A stretch of 64,000 bases of DNA from Triglochin maritima (lineage: Eukaryota; Streptophyta; Magnoliopsida; Alismatales; Juncaginaceae): assembly GCA_963682175.1 (NCBI GenBank), contig OY821788.1:11178001-11242000 (forward strand), in the 5' to 3' direction. Positions within the stretch are counted from its first letter, which is position 1. Each line of letters starts with the position of its first letter. The translations under genes were made by a program, and so were the position numbers. Shown here in pieces: positions 43,313-53,597 of the stretch. The notes under the pieces were generated by a model. The model did no database searches. It was not told where the DNA came from and saw only the letters and a list, made by a program, of their open reading frames with translations.

Positions 43313-45382
43313 TTGTTTTGTGTGTGTGCACCTTTGTGCATGCTTTCGTGGACACGAGACGAGAGTGGTCGTTTGACGAGGAGCGTTGTCAATCCAGCTT
43401 CGGTCATCGATTTCTCGACACCTCCCTCCTCTCGTGTCGCACGTAGTTCGGGTCCAATGGCTGCTAATTTCCGTGAGGAGGAGCAGTTGCTGGACCCACC
43501 TATTCCACCTGTGCTTCCAGTTGTCGTTCCCATACCTCTTCGTGATCGATGCTACCCGAGCCGTACCGCTCTACCCTCATGCATCGTATTACCAGAGGCT
43601 AATGGGAACCATTTTGAGGTTAAGCCTCAATTCATTTCCATGCTCCCTCATTTCACTGGGAAAGGTGACCCCTATATCTTTCTCAGGGAATTTGAGGAGG
43701 TCTGTGCTGTGTTCAAGCTGCAACAACTTAGCACAGACTCCATCCATCTTAGGCTCGTTTCTTTTGCACTAAAGGATGACGCCAAGAAGTGGTTGTACAG
43801 CAACCAGGCGAATTCCTTTAGGACTTGGGATGAGTTTCAATCTGCATTCCTCAAGAAGTACTTTCCTAATCATCGGACTCCAAAATTGAGGAACGAAATC
43901 AATTCGTTCTATCAACATGAGACCGAACCATTTCATGCATATCTTGAGAGGTTCAAAGAGCTACTATCCTCGTGCCCTCACCATGGCATTGAGTTGTGGC
44001 GTCTTTGTCAGATTGTGTATGAGGGTCTTCACATCCCGTCCAGAACGCTCCTTGAGTCCATGTGTCAAGGAGAGTTCTTGGGAAAGGATGAAAGGGAGGC
44101 ATGGGCCTTCCTAGAAGACCTCGCTGAGAAAACCATGCAGTGGGAGAGTGTGAGGGAACCACCTGCATCATCTAGTATAGGAGCGAGGATCGCGAATGCA
44201 AACTCGACTAGATCGGGTACCGCATTTGCTATCGATACCACTACGGCCACCGAGGCATGCATGGCGGCCTTAATGCGCCGTATGGATTCGATTGAGCTCC
44301 AAAACCAACAAGGTGCACCTCACATGTCCACATCTGGTCCAGTTCCTTGTCATTCATGTTGTAGGATAGGTCATGTAGAGAGCGAGTGTGAGTCCATTCC
44401 TCCTGAGATGGAGCGTGTCAACGCCATCTATGACAGAGCTAGGAATGACCCATACTCATCATCTTATAATCCTGGATGGAGGAACCACCCCAATTTTTCA
44501 TGGAACCAAACTAATGCCCCGGGTGGTCCTCCAAACTCCTCTAGACCACCTTACCAATCACACCAACCTCCCATGCATGCACATTCCTATCAGCCACCCC
44601 AAGCGCAAACCACCAATCAATCGGGTTTCCCAAATTCCAATAATATGGAAACCCGATTCAATTCGCTTGAGACCTTGACTCGTGGACTTGAAAACTCAAT
44701 GAAAAATTTTATGTCAACCACGAGTCAAGTTCTCACTTCAAATCAGCAGACCATCAAATCTCTAGAGCTTCAGATGGGCCAATTGGCTCAGTCTGTACAT
44801 GAAAGAGAGAGAGGGTCTTTTCCTAGCCAGCCTGAGGCTAACCCCCGCATGTACCAACAACAACAAATGCAAAATGAGAATGTGGTACCTCGGGGGAGGC
44901 AAGTGAACCATGTGGAGGAACCTGTACACCATGTCAATTCCATTGCGACCTTAAGGAATGGAAAACAGGTTGACAATCACATTTCCTTGCCACACCCACC
45001 ACCATCTATGCAGCCCCTCAGTGGGAATGGTGGTGAAGAAGAAGCTGAGGGTGAGGGTAATACACCAAAGCTTTCTTCTCAGGCACAGCAGAAAACCTAC
45101 CTGCCAAAAGCTCCTTATCCAAGTAGGTTAAACAAAAAGCAGAGTGACAACATGAACAAGATATTAAAGGTATTTAAGCAAGTGAAGGTTAACATCCCCT
45201 TGTTGGATGTCATCCAACAAATACCTCAATATGCCAAAGTGTTGAAGGATCTCTGCACAACCAAGAGGAAGACCAATGTTCCTAAGAAAGCATTCTTGGC
45301 TGCAAATATCAGCTCACTTTGTCCAATCCTACCTACACAAAATACAAGGACCCGGGGTGTCCTACTATTCAGTGTACGATAG
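43313..45382 (+). CDS. Gag of gypsy-2 (open frame)
   Basis: Capsid-nucleocapsid protein that packages the element RNA into virus-like particles. The frame is open for 689 codons; the likely start is Met49 (MAANFREEEQLLDPP, 43457). Residues about 100-290 are the retrotransposon gag domain (FALKDDAKKWLYSNQ, TWDEFQSAFLKKYFPNH, FKELLSSCPHHGIE). A CCHC knuckle CHSCCRIGHVESEC is at about residue 345, then a Gln/Pro/Asn-rich linker and the start of the protease region. A one-base T deletion at about 45320 (CACTTTG against CACTTTTG in gypsy-1) ends the frame after 20 more codons and separates it from the protease. It could be a lesion or a programmed shift site; I favour a lesion. Confidence 0.9.
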   Translation: MFCVCAPLCMLSWTRDESGRLTRSVVNPASVIDFSTPPSSRVARSSGPMAANFREEEQLLDPPIPPVLPVVVPIPLRDRCYPSRTALPSCIVLPEANGNHFEVKPQFISMLPHFTGKGDPYIFLREFEEVCAVFKLQQLSTDSIHLRLVSFALKDDAKKWLYSNQANSFRTWDEFQSAFLKKYFPNHRTPKLRNEINSFYQHETEPFHAYLERFKELLSSCPHHGIELWRLCQIVYEGLHIPSRTLLESMCQGEFLGKDEREAWAFLEDLAEKTMQWESVREPPASSSIGARIANANSTRSGTAFAIDTTTATEACMAALMRRMDSIELQNQQGAPHMSTSGPVPCHSCCRIGHVESECESIPPEMERVNAIYDRARNDPYSSSYNPGWRNHPNFSWNQTNAPGGPPNSSRPPYQSHQPPMHAHSYQPPQAQTTNQSGFPNSNNMETRFNSLETLTRGLENSMKNFMSTTSQVLTSNQQTIKSLELQMGQLAQSVHERERGSFPSQPEANPRMYQQQQMQNENVVPRGRQVNHVEEPVHHVNSIATLRNGKQVDNHISLPHPPPSMQPLSGNGGEEEAEGEGNTPKLSSQAQQKTYLPKAPYPSRLNKKQSDNMNKILKVFKQVKVNIPLLDVIQQIPQYAKVLKDLCTTKRKTNVPKKAFLAANISSLCPILPTQNTRTRGVLLFSVR

Positions 45383-46446
45383 GGGACACTAGATTGAGCA
45401 ATGTTTTGCTTGATTTAGGATCAGCGGTCAACCTCCTCCCATTCTCTGTTTATCAACAGTTGAACTTGGGAGAATTGAAACGAACTAAGATCACCCTCCA
45501 ACTGGCGGATAGATCCATTCGTATTCCCATGGGGATTATCGAGGACGTGCTTATCAAAGTTGGAGATTTTATATTTCCAGTCGATTTTGTTGTCCTCGAT
45601 ACCAATCCTGTTGCGAACACCCACTCTCAAATACCTTTGATTTTGGGTAGACCATTTCTGGCAACCTCCAATGCCTTGATTAATTGTAGAAATGGTCTCA
45701 TGAAGCTCTCATTCGGTAACATGAGTGCCGAGTTTCATGTGTTCAACTCTGGTAGGCAACAGGAACCCATGGATGAACCTTTAAATCTAAATCTCATCCA
45801 CCAATTGGAGAAAGCACCACAGAATCAACGAACACCCCTAACCCCAATGCAACCCATTGAGAATGTTCGTGGGCCCAGCGAAAACTCATTGCCTGTCTTC
45901 GCAATACAACAGAGTGAGCTGGCCTCGAACATGAATGTCCAAAGGGAGTGTTCGTTGCATGATTCAGTTGAGAGTACTAGTGAGAGTGAGACACCTCATC
46001 ATATGCCTATACCAGAAGGTGTCTCTACCTCATGTCCCATGGCCATTGAGCCATTTGAGCTTCATTTTGACTCCAACAAGGACCCACCTATGACCGAGCT
46101 TATGCTTGATGATCTAAATGATGGTGGGAGGTCCTTGTTGGATGACTTGGGGAGAAGCCCCATTCTTAGTGATGCAGGTCTGCTGCATCCATCGAATGAG
46201 CTTGAGGAACTCATTCCGATGCACCCGCCTATTGGTTGGAGGGTTTTCTTCGATGAGCAATTAAACCCTAGTGAGGCAACACAACTTCATTCTTTGTTGC
46301 CCACACCCGACCAATATCATGAGGGGTTCGAGCCTTTCAGCTTTGACCTTTCACCTCTCATGACACCTCAGAGTACCAGTGGAGTTTGCCCATCTCGGCA
46401 AGTCTCTGGTCCTCCTGACTTGATGTTCTCATTTGATGTTCCTTGA
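45319..46446 (+). CDS. Protease and C-terminal extension of gypsy-2
   Basis: Continues the family polyprotein in another frame. Protease landmarks: LDLGSAVNLLPFSVY, LQLADRSIRIPMG, FPVDFVVLD and IPLILGRPFLATS. About 220 acidic residues follow (LMLDDLNDGGRS, PIGWRVFFDEQLNP), resembling nothing I recognise, up to a natural stop. In autonomous relatives RT follows the protease; here it does not. The extension is conserved in gypsy-1, so it is a family trait. Confidence 0.85.
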   Translation: MSNPTYTKYKDPGCPTIQCTIGDTRLSNVLLDLGSAVNLLPFSVYQQLNLGELKRTKITLQLADRSIRIPMGIIEDVLIKVGDFIFPVDFVVLDTNPVANTHSQIPLILGRPFLATSNALINCRNGLMKLSFGNMSAEFHVFNSGRQQEPMDEPLNLNLIHQLEKAPQNQRTPLTPMQPIENVRGPSENSLPVFAIQQSELASNMNVQRECSLHDSVESTSESETPHHMPIPEGVSTSCPMAIEPFELHFDSNKDPPMTELMLDDLNDGGRSLLDDLGRSPILSDAGLLHPSNELEELIPMHPPIGWRVFFDEQLNPSEATQLHSLLPTPDQYHEGFEPFSFDLSPLMTPQSTSGVCPSRQVSGPPDLMFSFDVP

Positions 46447-48042
46447 CCAAATGATTATGAGAATATCTTGGTTGATGTATATATCTTTAAAAAAAACAAA
46501 AACAAAAAAAAAACAAAAAAAAAACAAAAAAAAGAAGAAGTGTGTAATAAAAGTCTCCTGCAGTGAGCATCGATTGTTGTGGGCCCCAACCCTTGTGTAC
46601 TTGGGCCCAATCTCTTCACGTATTTATCTCCCTTCTTCAGCTTCTCACAGGTTTTGAGGGAATTTGGGTTTGTGTCCATCAACATGACCCTGAACGTCCC
46701 TTTGTACTTCATGTTGGTGAGATCTTTCCTTTTTCATGCATATATCCATGTAGTATCTTGTTCACATTCATTGAGGACAATGCATGAAGTAGGTGTGGGG
46801 GGTGTTTTACGTGTGTACATAGTCGAGTCTTTTTCCTTTGGTTTTATTTTCTTTTGTTTGCATTGTTAGGGTCATGTTAGTGTGCCGCATTTAATATCGA
46901 TATATCTGCTTGCCATGATCCTTGGGTGACTTGTCTTCTTTTGCTTGCCGAGTGCTTTAAAATTTTCACATTTCTTTCAAAATCTTCATGTGTTTGCGAA
47001 AGAAAATGTTTTTGTAGGTTTTGCGTGTGTTTAGCATGTGCAAAACCGTTGAGAGGCAAAGTAAAAAGAAAGCTCCCAAAATTGTCTTGAACTTGATGCA
47101 TTAAGATTTCTAGTTTACTGGCTTTAGGTCTTATCGAGTCGTTAGGATGCACCCCGGTTTTCCCTCGGGGGGCGTGTAATCATAGGGTTTCAGTACTCAA
47201 ACATTTAAAGAAGTCCACCCTGAACCTAGTGAGTCAAATAATTCGTGTCTGCTAGTATAAGGAAGTTTGTCGTAGGCAAGGGCCCTTAATCTCTTTTTGT
47301 GAAACTTAAGTGTAGGGGTTTTGGTTCCCATGTAGATAAATAAGTGGTGTTCTCTCTTCTCGCACGGCTCCTATCACTCGGGAAAGTAGGTCTGAGGGGA
47401 CTTTGTGCCTGGTGCTTTCGAGTCATCTGACTTGGGATGCACCGACCGAACTCCCGTTACACGGGTGGTAGGGATCGCCCTATGTGGAGATTTGGGGGAA
47501 GGTGTACGTGATAGTGTAAGTCCTCATAGGCAATGATGCACGAAACCTGACCCTGGGAGAATCAAACACCAACCAATAAAATGCTCCAAAGAAAAAAGAA
47601 AAAAAGAAAAAAAAGAGTCAAATAAGAACCAAAATGGACTTTACACATTGTATCACATTCAGAAGGTATGGTTGCCCATGTCTTTCACTTAAGTCCTTGA
47701 CTAACTCTCACGAATAACTCATTAGGCTAGGTGTGTGGACCGATTACATATATAGAGTCGACCCGTAGTATTACCGCGTCCCATGATCGACAAAATAAGT
47801 CCAACGAGTCGTGTAGGTAGATTGATTAATGCATCTTGTTCGGATTTTGTGGGTATATCCGCTGAAAACCCTCAGGAGACAACACTCCTCCTCCTTGGCG
47901 ACAAGGAGGTTTAACGGCTTGTTGCACGTGCTAAGTGCAACCGTGATTCCTACGAAAGTGAGTTAGGATTTCTTGTTTTTTCGTATGTTTTTCTCTTTCT
48001 TGGTTTTGCTCGGGACTAGCAAAAGTTAGGTGTGGGGGTATT
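46447..48042 (+). other. Long non-coding 3' segment of gypsy-2 with PPT
   Basis: Co-linear with 16676-18287. Contains an A/C-rich tract (46490-46540), the imperfect version of the gypsy-1 hairpin (about 47397-47455) and the PPT (AGTTAGGTGTGGGGGTAT, about 48024-48042). Confidence 0.7.
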
Positions 48043-49452
48043 TGATTGACATCATTTCATGCTTATATTTGTATCTTATATCCATTATCTTTCACCTAAA
48101 CAATGCTATGTCACGAGTTTTATGTTTAGTTTTCAGGAATAAATAGGTTTGAAGAGATGAAGGATAAAAGGACCCAAAAGCTGGGAAAAAGGACTGAATT
48201 GTAAGATCTGGGGACCAAGATGCAAGGAAGAAGGACCTGATTGCAAGACAGAAGGACCTAAGAGCAAAACAGAATACTCCTCACCATCATGGGGAGTATT
48301 TTGGCAATTCTATTCGGGTCGGAGCTCCAACATGCAAACTAGATGCATCAAATACCAACAAAGCCTTCCAGAAAAGCCCACAAGAAATTCCAGAGCGATC
48401 CGGACACTGTAGACCGCTAATTAGCGGTCCAAGACCGCTAATTGGCGGTCACTTTTGGCCCAAATGCGCTCCAATTTCTCCAGCACATGTATTAGAGGAT
48501 GTTTAGGCTATGTGTGGTATCTGTTTAGTCCCACATCGGGGGATTGTCCCGGATTAGCTTTTTTCATGCCTATAAATAGAACTCTTCACCTCCTATTGTA
48601 ATCACTCCATATTTTAAGTGGCTATTCTTCCTACTAGAAGTGAGGCCTTGAAGCACACACTAAAGTAGGAGGATGCTACTTTTAATGTGAGTCATTTTAT
48701 CAATAAAGTTTTATGTTTCTTTCATTGTTTGTTTTATGCTTCTTTTATTGTTGTGCATGTTTTAGTTTAATCGTCTTTTAATTCTAGCTTAGTTTTAATA
48801 TGCTTTCTTTCCATAGTTTAATAATTAGTGTAATGTTTAGTGAGTAGTTCCATCCCCTTTGGGGGGTGGAGTAGATGTACATACATGCATTAGAGAATGG
48901 GATGAATGCTTTAATTTCAATGTGTTGATTAAACATGAATGTATGCTTGCTTGTTTAGGATAGAATTTACAACTTGATGAGTTTTGCCAAAATGATTAGA
49001 CACCTCTCATGCTTGTTTAGGTTCTGAAATAAACACCTTGCATATGTAAATGTTAATCAACGAAGTTGGTGAATAGATTGATAGGTTTTGCCATAACATT
49101 TAGACACTTCCTATGCTTGATAAACACCACCTTCATGTGCTTAAAGAATGTATTCTACACCCACCTCTTTGCATGTGTGCACTCACTCCACCCCTTAGGG
49201 GTTTTCCCATTTCTGTATTCCAGCATTCTTCCTTTGTTTTTAGTTTAGTTGTTATTCCATCGTTTGTTTGTTTCGTTCACATTTCATACTTCTTAGTGTA
49301 GCGTAGTCTAGATTAGCATAGACAACTTTCTTCCCCCTATTTTTGCCACTTGATTTCGTACAAGCAAGAGGCTGCTCACCTCCCTGAGGACGACCCGTAC
49401 TTGCCACCGCTTCATCGCGGCCGTGCACTTGCGGTTTTAAATAAAACGTTCA
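48043..49452 (+). repeat. 3' LTR of gypsy-2, mosaic
   Basis: The first 1164 bp appear identical to the 5' LTR. From about 49207 on, the sequence abruptly differs at dozens of positions and sides with gypsy-1-type LTRs (TTCCCATTTCTGTATTCCAGC). It ends CGTTCA, three bases short of the usual CGTTCAACA, right at the host duplication. Confidence 0.9.
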
Positions 49453-49659
49453 AAAACTGAAGTCCTTCTGGAGACGTGTGGAGCGCCTCTTCAATGACCC
49501 AGGCGAGCCAGGTGCAGTACAGCGTAACGATGAATCATTGAAGGGACGATGGCGGCGTACATCGCCGTCTGTGAACCAATGGGTCGGTTGCTTCAACCAG
49601 GCAGTGCGGAGGAAGAGAAGTGGTTACAACGAGTACGATGTCATCCATGATGCACACAC
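49451..49659 (+). repeat. 209-bp direct duplication flanking gypsy-2, right copy
   Basis: Second copy of 40610-40818. The Harbinger ORF1 sequence continues from it (CATCCACGAATGAAC). Confidence 0.95.
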
Positions 49660-50081
49660 CATCCACGAATGAACACACAAGGCCAAATTTCAGTACATGC
49701 ATGTGTGGCTTATGTTACGTAGGTACCCTAAATGGGAGTCAGTTGCGCTTGGACTTCCTACCGGAGACGTCGCTGAAGAAAGTCCGGGGAGTTTGAGCAG
49801 TGGGAAAAGAAAAAAACACCGATGATGATGGGAGTCATGCAACACCGTCAACAGATGAAATGGTGTTCGAACCATGTCCTCGTCCTGAAGGTGTTAAAAA
49901 AGCTAAAAAAAAGAGGGGGAAACAACCATTTCAGGCGCAACTCGATCCCGCTATGTTAGAACTGGGAAAACAAATTGAATATAGCGCTAAAATGAGAGAG
50001 GAAAAATACTTGCGTTACGAAGAACGGGTGGAGAGTAAACGCATCGAAGTTCCAAAGGGAACTCAACAGCAAGAAACTTGA
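49660..50081 (+). pseudogene. Harbinger ORF1, C-terminal part
   Basis: Continues the Myb-like protein: TIHE, a TGA, then THKAKFQYMHVWLMLRRYPKWES, a frameshift in an A-run at about 49807, and GSHATPSTDEMVFEPC, RPEGVKKAKKKRGKQ, and a C-terminal helix ending QQQET. Typical ORF1 ending, inactivated. Confidence 0.8.
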
Positions 50082-50580
50082 TGTCTTATTTGCTCTGATG
50101 AAGAAGGAAAACAAGGACGAATTCGATAAAGAAACACTTCATGAACTCAATGAGTGAGATAAATCACAAGGATATCTGTAGGTGCTCATGTTTTAATTTG
50201 TAATATCAATATGTGTGTTGTAGTTTATTAGTATTGTGGTAGTTTAAATTTCGTATCCGTAGGTGGACTGCATTTCCTTTCTGTATTTCTGTTGTATTTC
50301 GTATTCTGTATTGTATTTTGTTTCCGAAGTGTATGCGTATTGTACTATTATTTCTTATTTTGTTTAAGATTTTTTTAATTTTTAATTTTAATATTATCTA
50401 AATAAATCCAAAATAATTAAATTAATCATAAAATATTTTTTCAATTAATTTTGAAAACCTAATTAATTTAATTTCAATTTATCTAATTAATACATTAACC
50501 TAATTATATATAAATAATCTTTTTTCTTTAAAACAAAAACACAAAAATAATAATTAAACCAATCCGGGGGCCACGTTCGG
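50082..50580. other. 3' flank of ORF1 inside the Harbinger element
   Basis: AT-rich tail (TTAATTAAT runs, 50380-50540). No gene. Confidence 0.5.
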
Positions 50581-50828
50581 GCACCCGGGCAGGGCGCCAG
50601 AAAAAAGCACCCGTTAAGGGTGCTCTTATGTTGTTGTATGGATACGTATAAACAAATTTATGGCTCGTGACAACTTTGCCTTTGGAGTATGATATGCGCG
50701 CAGTAACATGCTTATCATTATTGTGATTCATGACACTTATGTTTTTGTGGACCTTGAAACCTATTATCCTTTCTTTCCACTTTAAACAAATTTCATACGT
50801 GAACTCATGATACTATGTTTTTATCAAA

Positions 50829-51179
50829 GTGATGAAAGGGGAACGTAGGTATGTAAAGACAACATTCTTAGATGATTTTCACTCATTTGTTTTTTTCAAG
50901 TGCGAATCACTTGAACTGTCATGTTTAGCTTTGACTTACTTTTTTCCTAAAGAAGATGATGTTCAAATGAACTTGTTGTCCATTGAAGATGTTCATTACA
51001 TGTTTGCGCATGGGGATTCATTATCATTGGTTCATTTGAAAATACTAGTAAATGATGAACAAGTCGATAGTGACTCTAGACATGCAGACACAAAGTCTCC
51101 ATCTTTGTCTACTTTTGCGAAGACATTTGAGTCTTATATAAAGATGTGGACAAATCAAGTAGACAAAGGAAAAATGTAA
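50829..51179 (+). CDS. Unknown 116-codon ORF
   Basis: An open frame MMKGERRYVKTTFLDDFHSF ending WTNQVDKGKM, with no in-frame stop. It is acidic in the second half. No family recognised. It lies between the Harbinger end and a satellite-like block and may be the remnant of a transposon protein. Codon use does not exclude a chance frame. Confidence 0.3.
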   Translation: MMKGERRYVKTTFLDDFHSFVFFKCESLELSCLALTYFFPKEDDVQMNLLSIEDVHYMFAHGDSLSLVHLKILVNDEQVDSDSRHADTKSPSLSTFAKTFESYIKMWTNQVDKGKM

Positions 51180-51249
51180 AGCAGTGGGTGAAATATCTTG
51201 ATGATGTTGGTCAAGAATACGTAGATGCTTTTATCTAGAATGTTTGTAC

Positions 51250-52496
51250 TTTGTCAGTTAACCAATTAAGTCCTACGTCACAACTAAGTCACGAAAGAAA
51301 TAACTACGTAAGCAGCGATGAGTAACTAAGTGATGCAAGACAAATAACTAACTGCACAAAACATTAGCTGGACCTAAGTTATAAAATAAGTGCTCTTAAG
51401 TGAACAACTAAGTCTAAGAAAAAAACACTAACTGGGCCTTTATTTGCAACTAAGTGATCATAGGTGAACAACTAAGCCACATTAAAAATAATTGAATCTA
51501 GTAAGTAACCCAACTCCTACGGCAGAACTAAGTGAAGGAGAAAAGTAATCAAGTTATCAAAGGTGGACAACCAAGTCATGCACGACAAATAACCATCTTC
51601 ACAAAAAAATAACTGGACCTTCGTTACAAACTAAGTGATCGTAGGTGAACAACTAAGTCATTTAAGACTAGGGCTGTGCAGAACCGGGTCAAACCGGACC
51701 GGACCGGACCGGTCGGTCCGGGTTCGGTCCGGAAATTTTTGAAAAAATCCGGTCCGGTCCGGGTTTCGGTCCGGCAAATTTTAAATTTTCCGGTCCGGTC
51801 CGGTCCGGACCGGTCCAATTTTTTTTTTAAATTTAAGCCAAAAAATCGGGTTTTTGGACCGGACCGGACCGAACCGAACCGGTCCGGTCCGGTCCGGTCT
51901 TCGGTCCGCCTATCCTAATTTTTTCCGGTCCGGTCCGGACCGGACCGGACCGATGCTCAGCCCTATTTAAGACAAAAAAACTAACATGACAACAGGCTAA
52001 CTAGATCTTTATTTACAGCAACTACGTGATTGGAGGTGAACATTTATAAGTCGCTTGAAAAATAACCAACGGAACCTAGTCATACGTCAAAAAAAAGTCA
52101 AGGAAGCAAAATAACTACGTGGTCAACGGTGAACAACTAAGTCATGTAAAAAAATTAACTGCACAAATAACTAGCTATACCTTTATTAATACTAAGTGAC
52201 CGAAGGTGACTAACAAAGTCATGCAAGATGAATAACTAACTTGATAAACAACTAACTGGACCTTCATTATCAACTAAGTGATTGAATGTACACCACAAAA
52301 TTACAGAAGAAAAATAACTGTGACCTAAGGTAAATAACTAAGTCATGCAAGATAACTAAATAATTGCACAAATAACTAACTGCATATTATAACTAGGTCG
52401 TCGAGGGTGCACAACTAACTCGTGCAAAAAGTAACTAACTGAATCTAGTAACGAACTAAGCACGTAACTGCCATTATAACTAACTGGATCAATAAC
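51250..52496. repeat. Degenerate satellite built on AACTAAGT words
   Basis: A roughly 90-100-bp irregular unit recurs: ATAACTAACTGGACCTT, then CAACTAAGTGATCG, then AGGTGAACAACTAAGTCATG. At least ten decayed units are interrupted by a hAT MITE. No coding. Confidence 0.65.
51669..51965. mobile_element. hAT-type MITE with CGGTCC palindromes, copy 3 (297 bp)
   Basis: Termini TAGGGCTGTGCA and (reverse) TAGGGCTGAGCA. Perfect 8-bp TSD TTTAAGAC at 51661-51668 and 51966-51973, which fixes the superfamily as hAT-like. Confidence 0.9.
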
Positions 52497-53469
52497 TGTA
52501 ACGTCCCGAGCCCAGACAGGTGCTTACCCGCCCAAACCCGGTACGTTAAGATACAATCCACGATCCTGACCGCTGCGCACTCTGATATTTAAATCCATCC
52601 GATAGATCCATAATAATCTGAAAAATATAATCAACAATTTTGTGAGCTCGACAACCCGCAAGTACCAACCATCATTCAATCAGAATCATAATCATGTGGA
52701 AAATAAGACGGAATATGACATTCAGCCAATAAGCACAATCAAGAGACATGCATCACAAATAATATGCATGCATAAAAATCTGGAACTTTCATTCGGATTC
52801 GACCACATCCTGTGCTTCTGAAATCTATCAATCAGTCAGACGCACACCTGGTAGCTCCACACTAACGCTAGGTAGCCCTTTCCTCTCTCGGGTGGCTCCA
52901 CGCTGCCCGCTAGGTAGCTCTTTCCAAAGTGGTTCAGCCAGAAACATACATACAGCCACATGACATGTCAACCAAAACACCACCATGCAATCAGATGCAT
53001 ATCAATGAATTCAATATCGATAATCAGCATGCATGCAACTACGAATATCAAGAGAGACAGACATGACATGAAAATGAAGAATAACGAATCAGTACTTGCC
53101 CGTCTCGCAATCGTAACCGTGATTTGCAACCCAAATCAAATGTCCAGAATTCTTATTTTCTCTTTTCTTCTATTTCATCTTGCACAACAGAAGCCTAATA
53201 GCTAATAATCAACATCATAAATTATTAATCATACCAAAATTAAATCCAACTAATTAACTAAAAATCCAGCTACCTTACCTTTATTTCCTCTTCTTCTCAC
53301 TTCCAAACTCTTCTCCAGCCGATACTTCTTTTCTCTTTCTCTGTTTTCTTCCTTTTCTCTGTTCCCTCTCAACTCTACCAAATCTCCTCTCCAACACTGC
53401 TCCGACCCAACTTCTCTCCTTCCCCCACACTTTTCCTCAGCAAAAAACCTCATGTCTCACACTTCAGCT
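52497..53469 (-). repeat. Chromovirus-like LTR fragment
   Basis: Begins TGTAACGTCCCGAGCCC, a terminus seen on many plant Ty3/gypsy chromovirus LTRs when read in reverse. The body has repeated GGTAGCTC..CTAGGTAGC units (52848-52930). No partner LTR or TSD found; the far end is taken as the start of the next MITE. Confidence 0.4.
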
Positions 53470-53597
53470 TAGGGCTGAGCAAAACCCGAACCGGTTGGTC
53501 CGGGAAGAGTTGGTCCGACCCGGTCCGGTCCGGGTTTCGGTCCGGGAAATTCTTAAAATTTCGGTCCGGTCCGGACCGGTCTTTTTTTTGTTTTTTA
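53470..53597. mobile_element. hAT-type MITE, copy 4, truncated
   Basis: Starts TAGGGCTGAGCAAAACCC and has the CGGTCC-rich first half, then breaks in a T/A-run and is followed directly by CACTA sequence. The second half is missing. Confidence 0.7.

Larger units (their letters stand above)
40819..49452 (+). mobile_element. Gypsy-2: full-length, non-autonomous Athila-like element
   Basis: Same architecture as gypsy-1 (LTR, tRNA-Asp PBS, gag, protease, 1.6-kb tail, PPT, LTR) and again no RT, RNase H or integrase. Flanks are a 209-bp duplication instead of a 5-bp TSD, and the 3' LTR is mosaic. Confidence 0.92.
37595..50625. mobile_element. PIF/Harbinger DNA transposon, about 4.2 kb plus nested insertions
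   Basis: The termini GAACACCATTAAC and (reverse) GAGCACCCTTAAC are flanked by the 3-bp TSD TTA (37592-37594 and 50626-50628). Inside are a DDE transposase on minus and a Myb-like ORF1 protein on plus, the standard divergent pair. Nested: a 73-bp minisatellite, a hAT MITE and gypsy-2. Both genes are broken. Confidence 0.85.
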
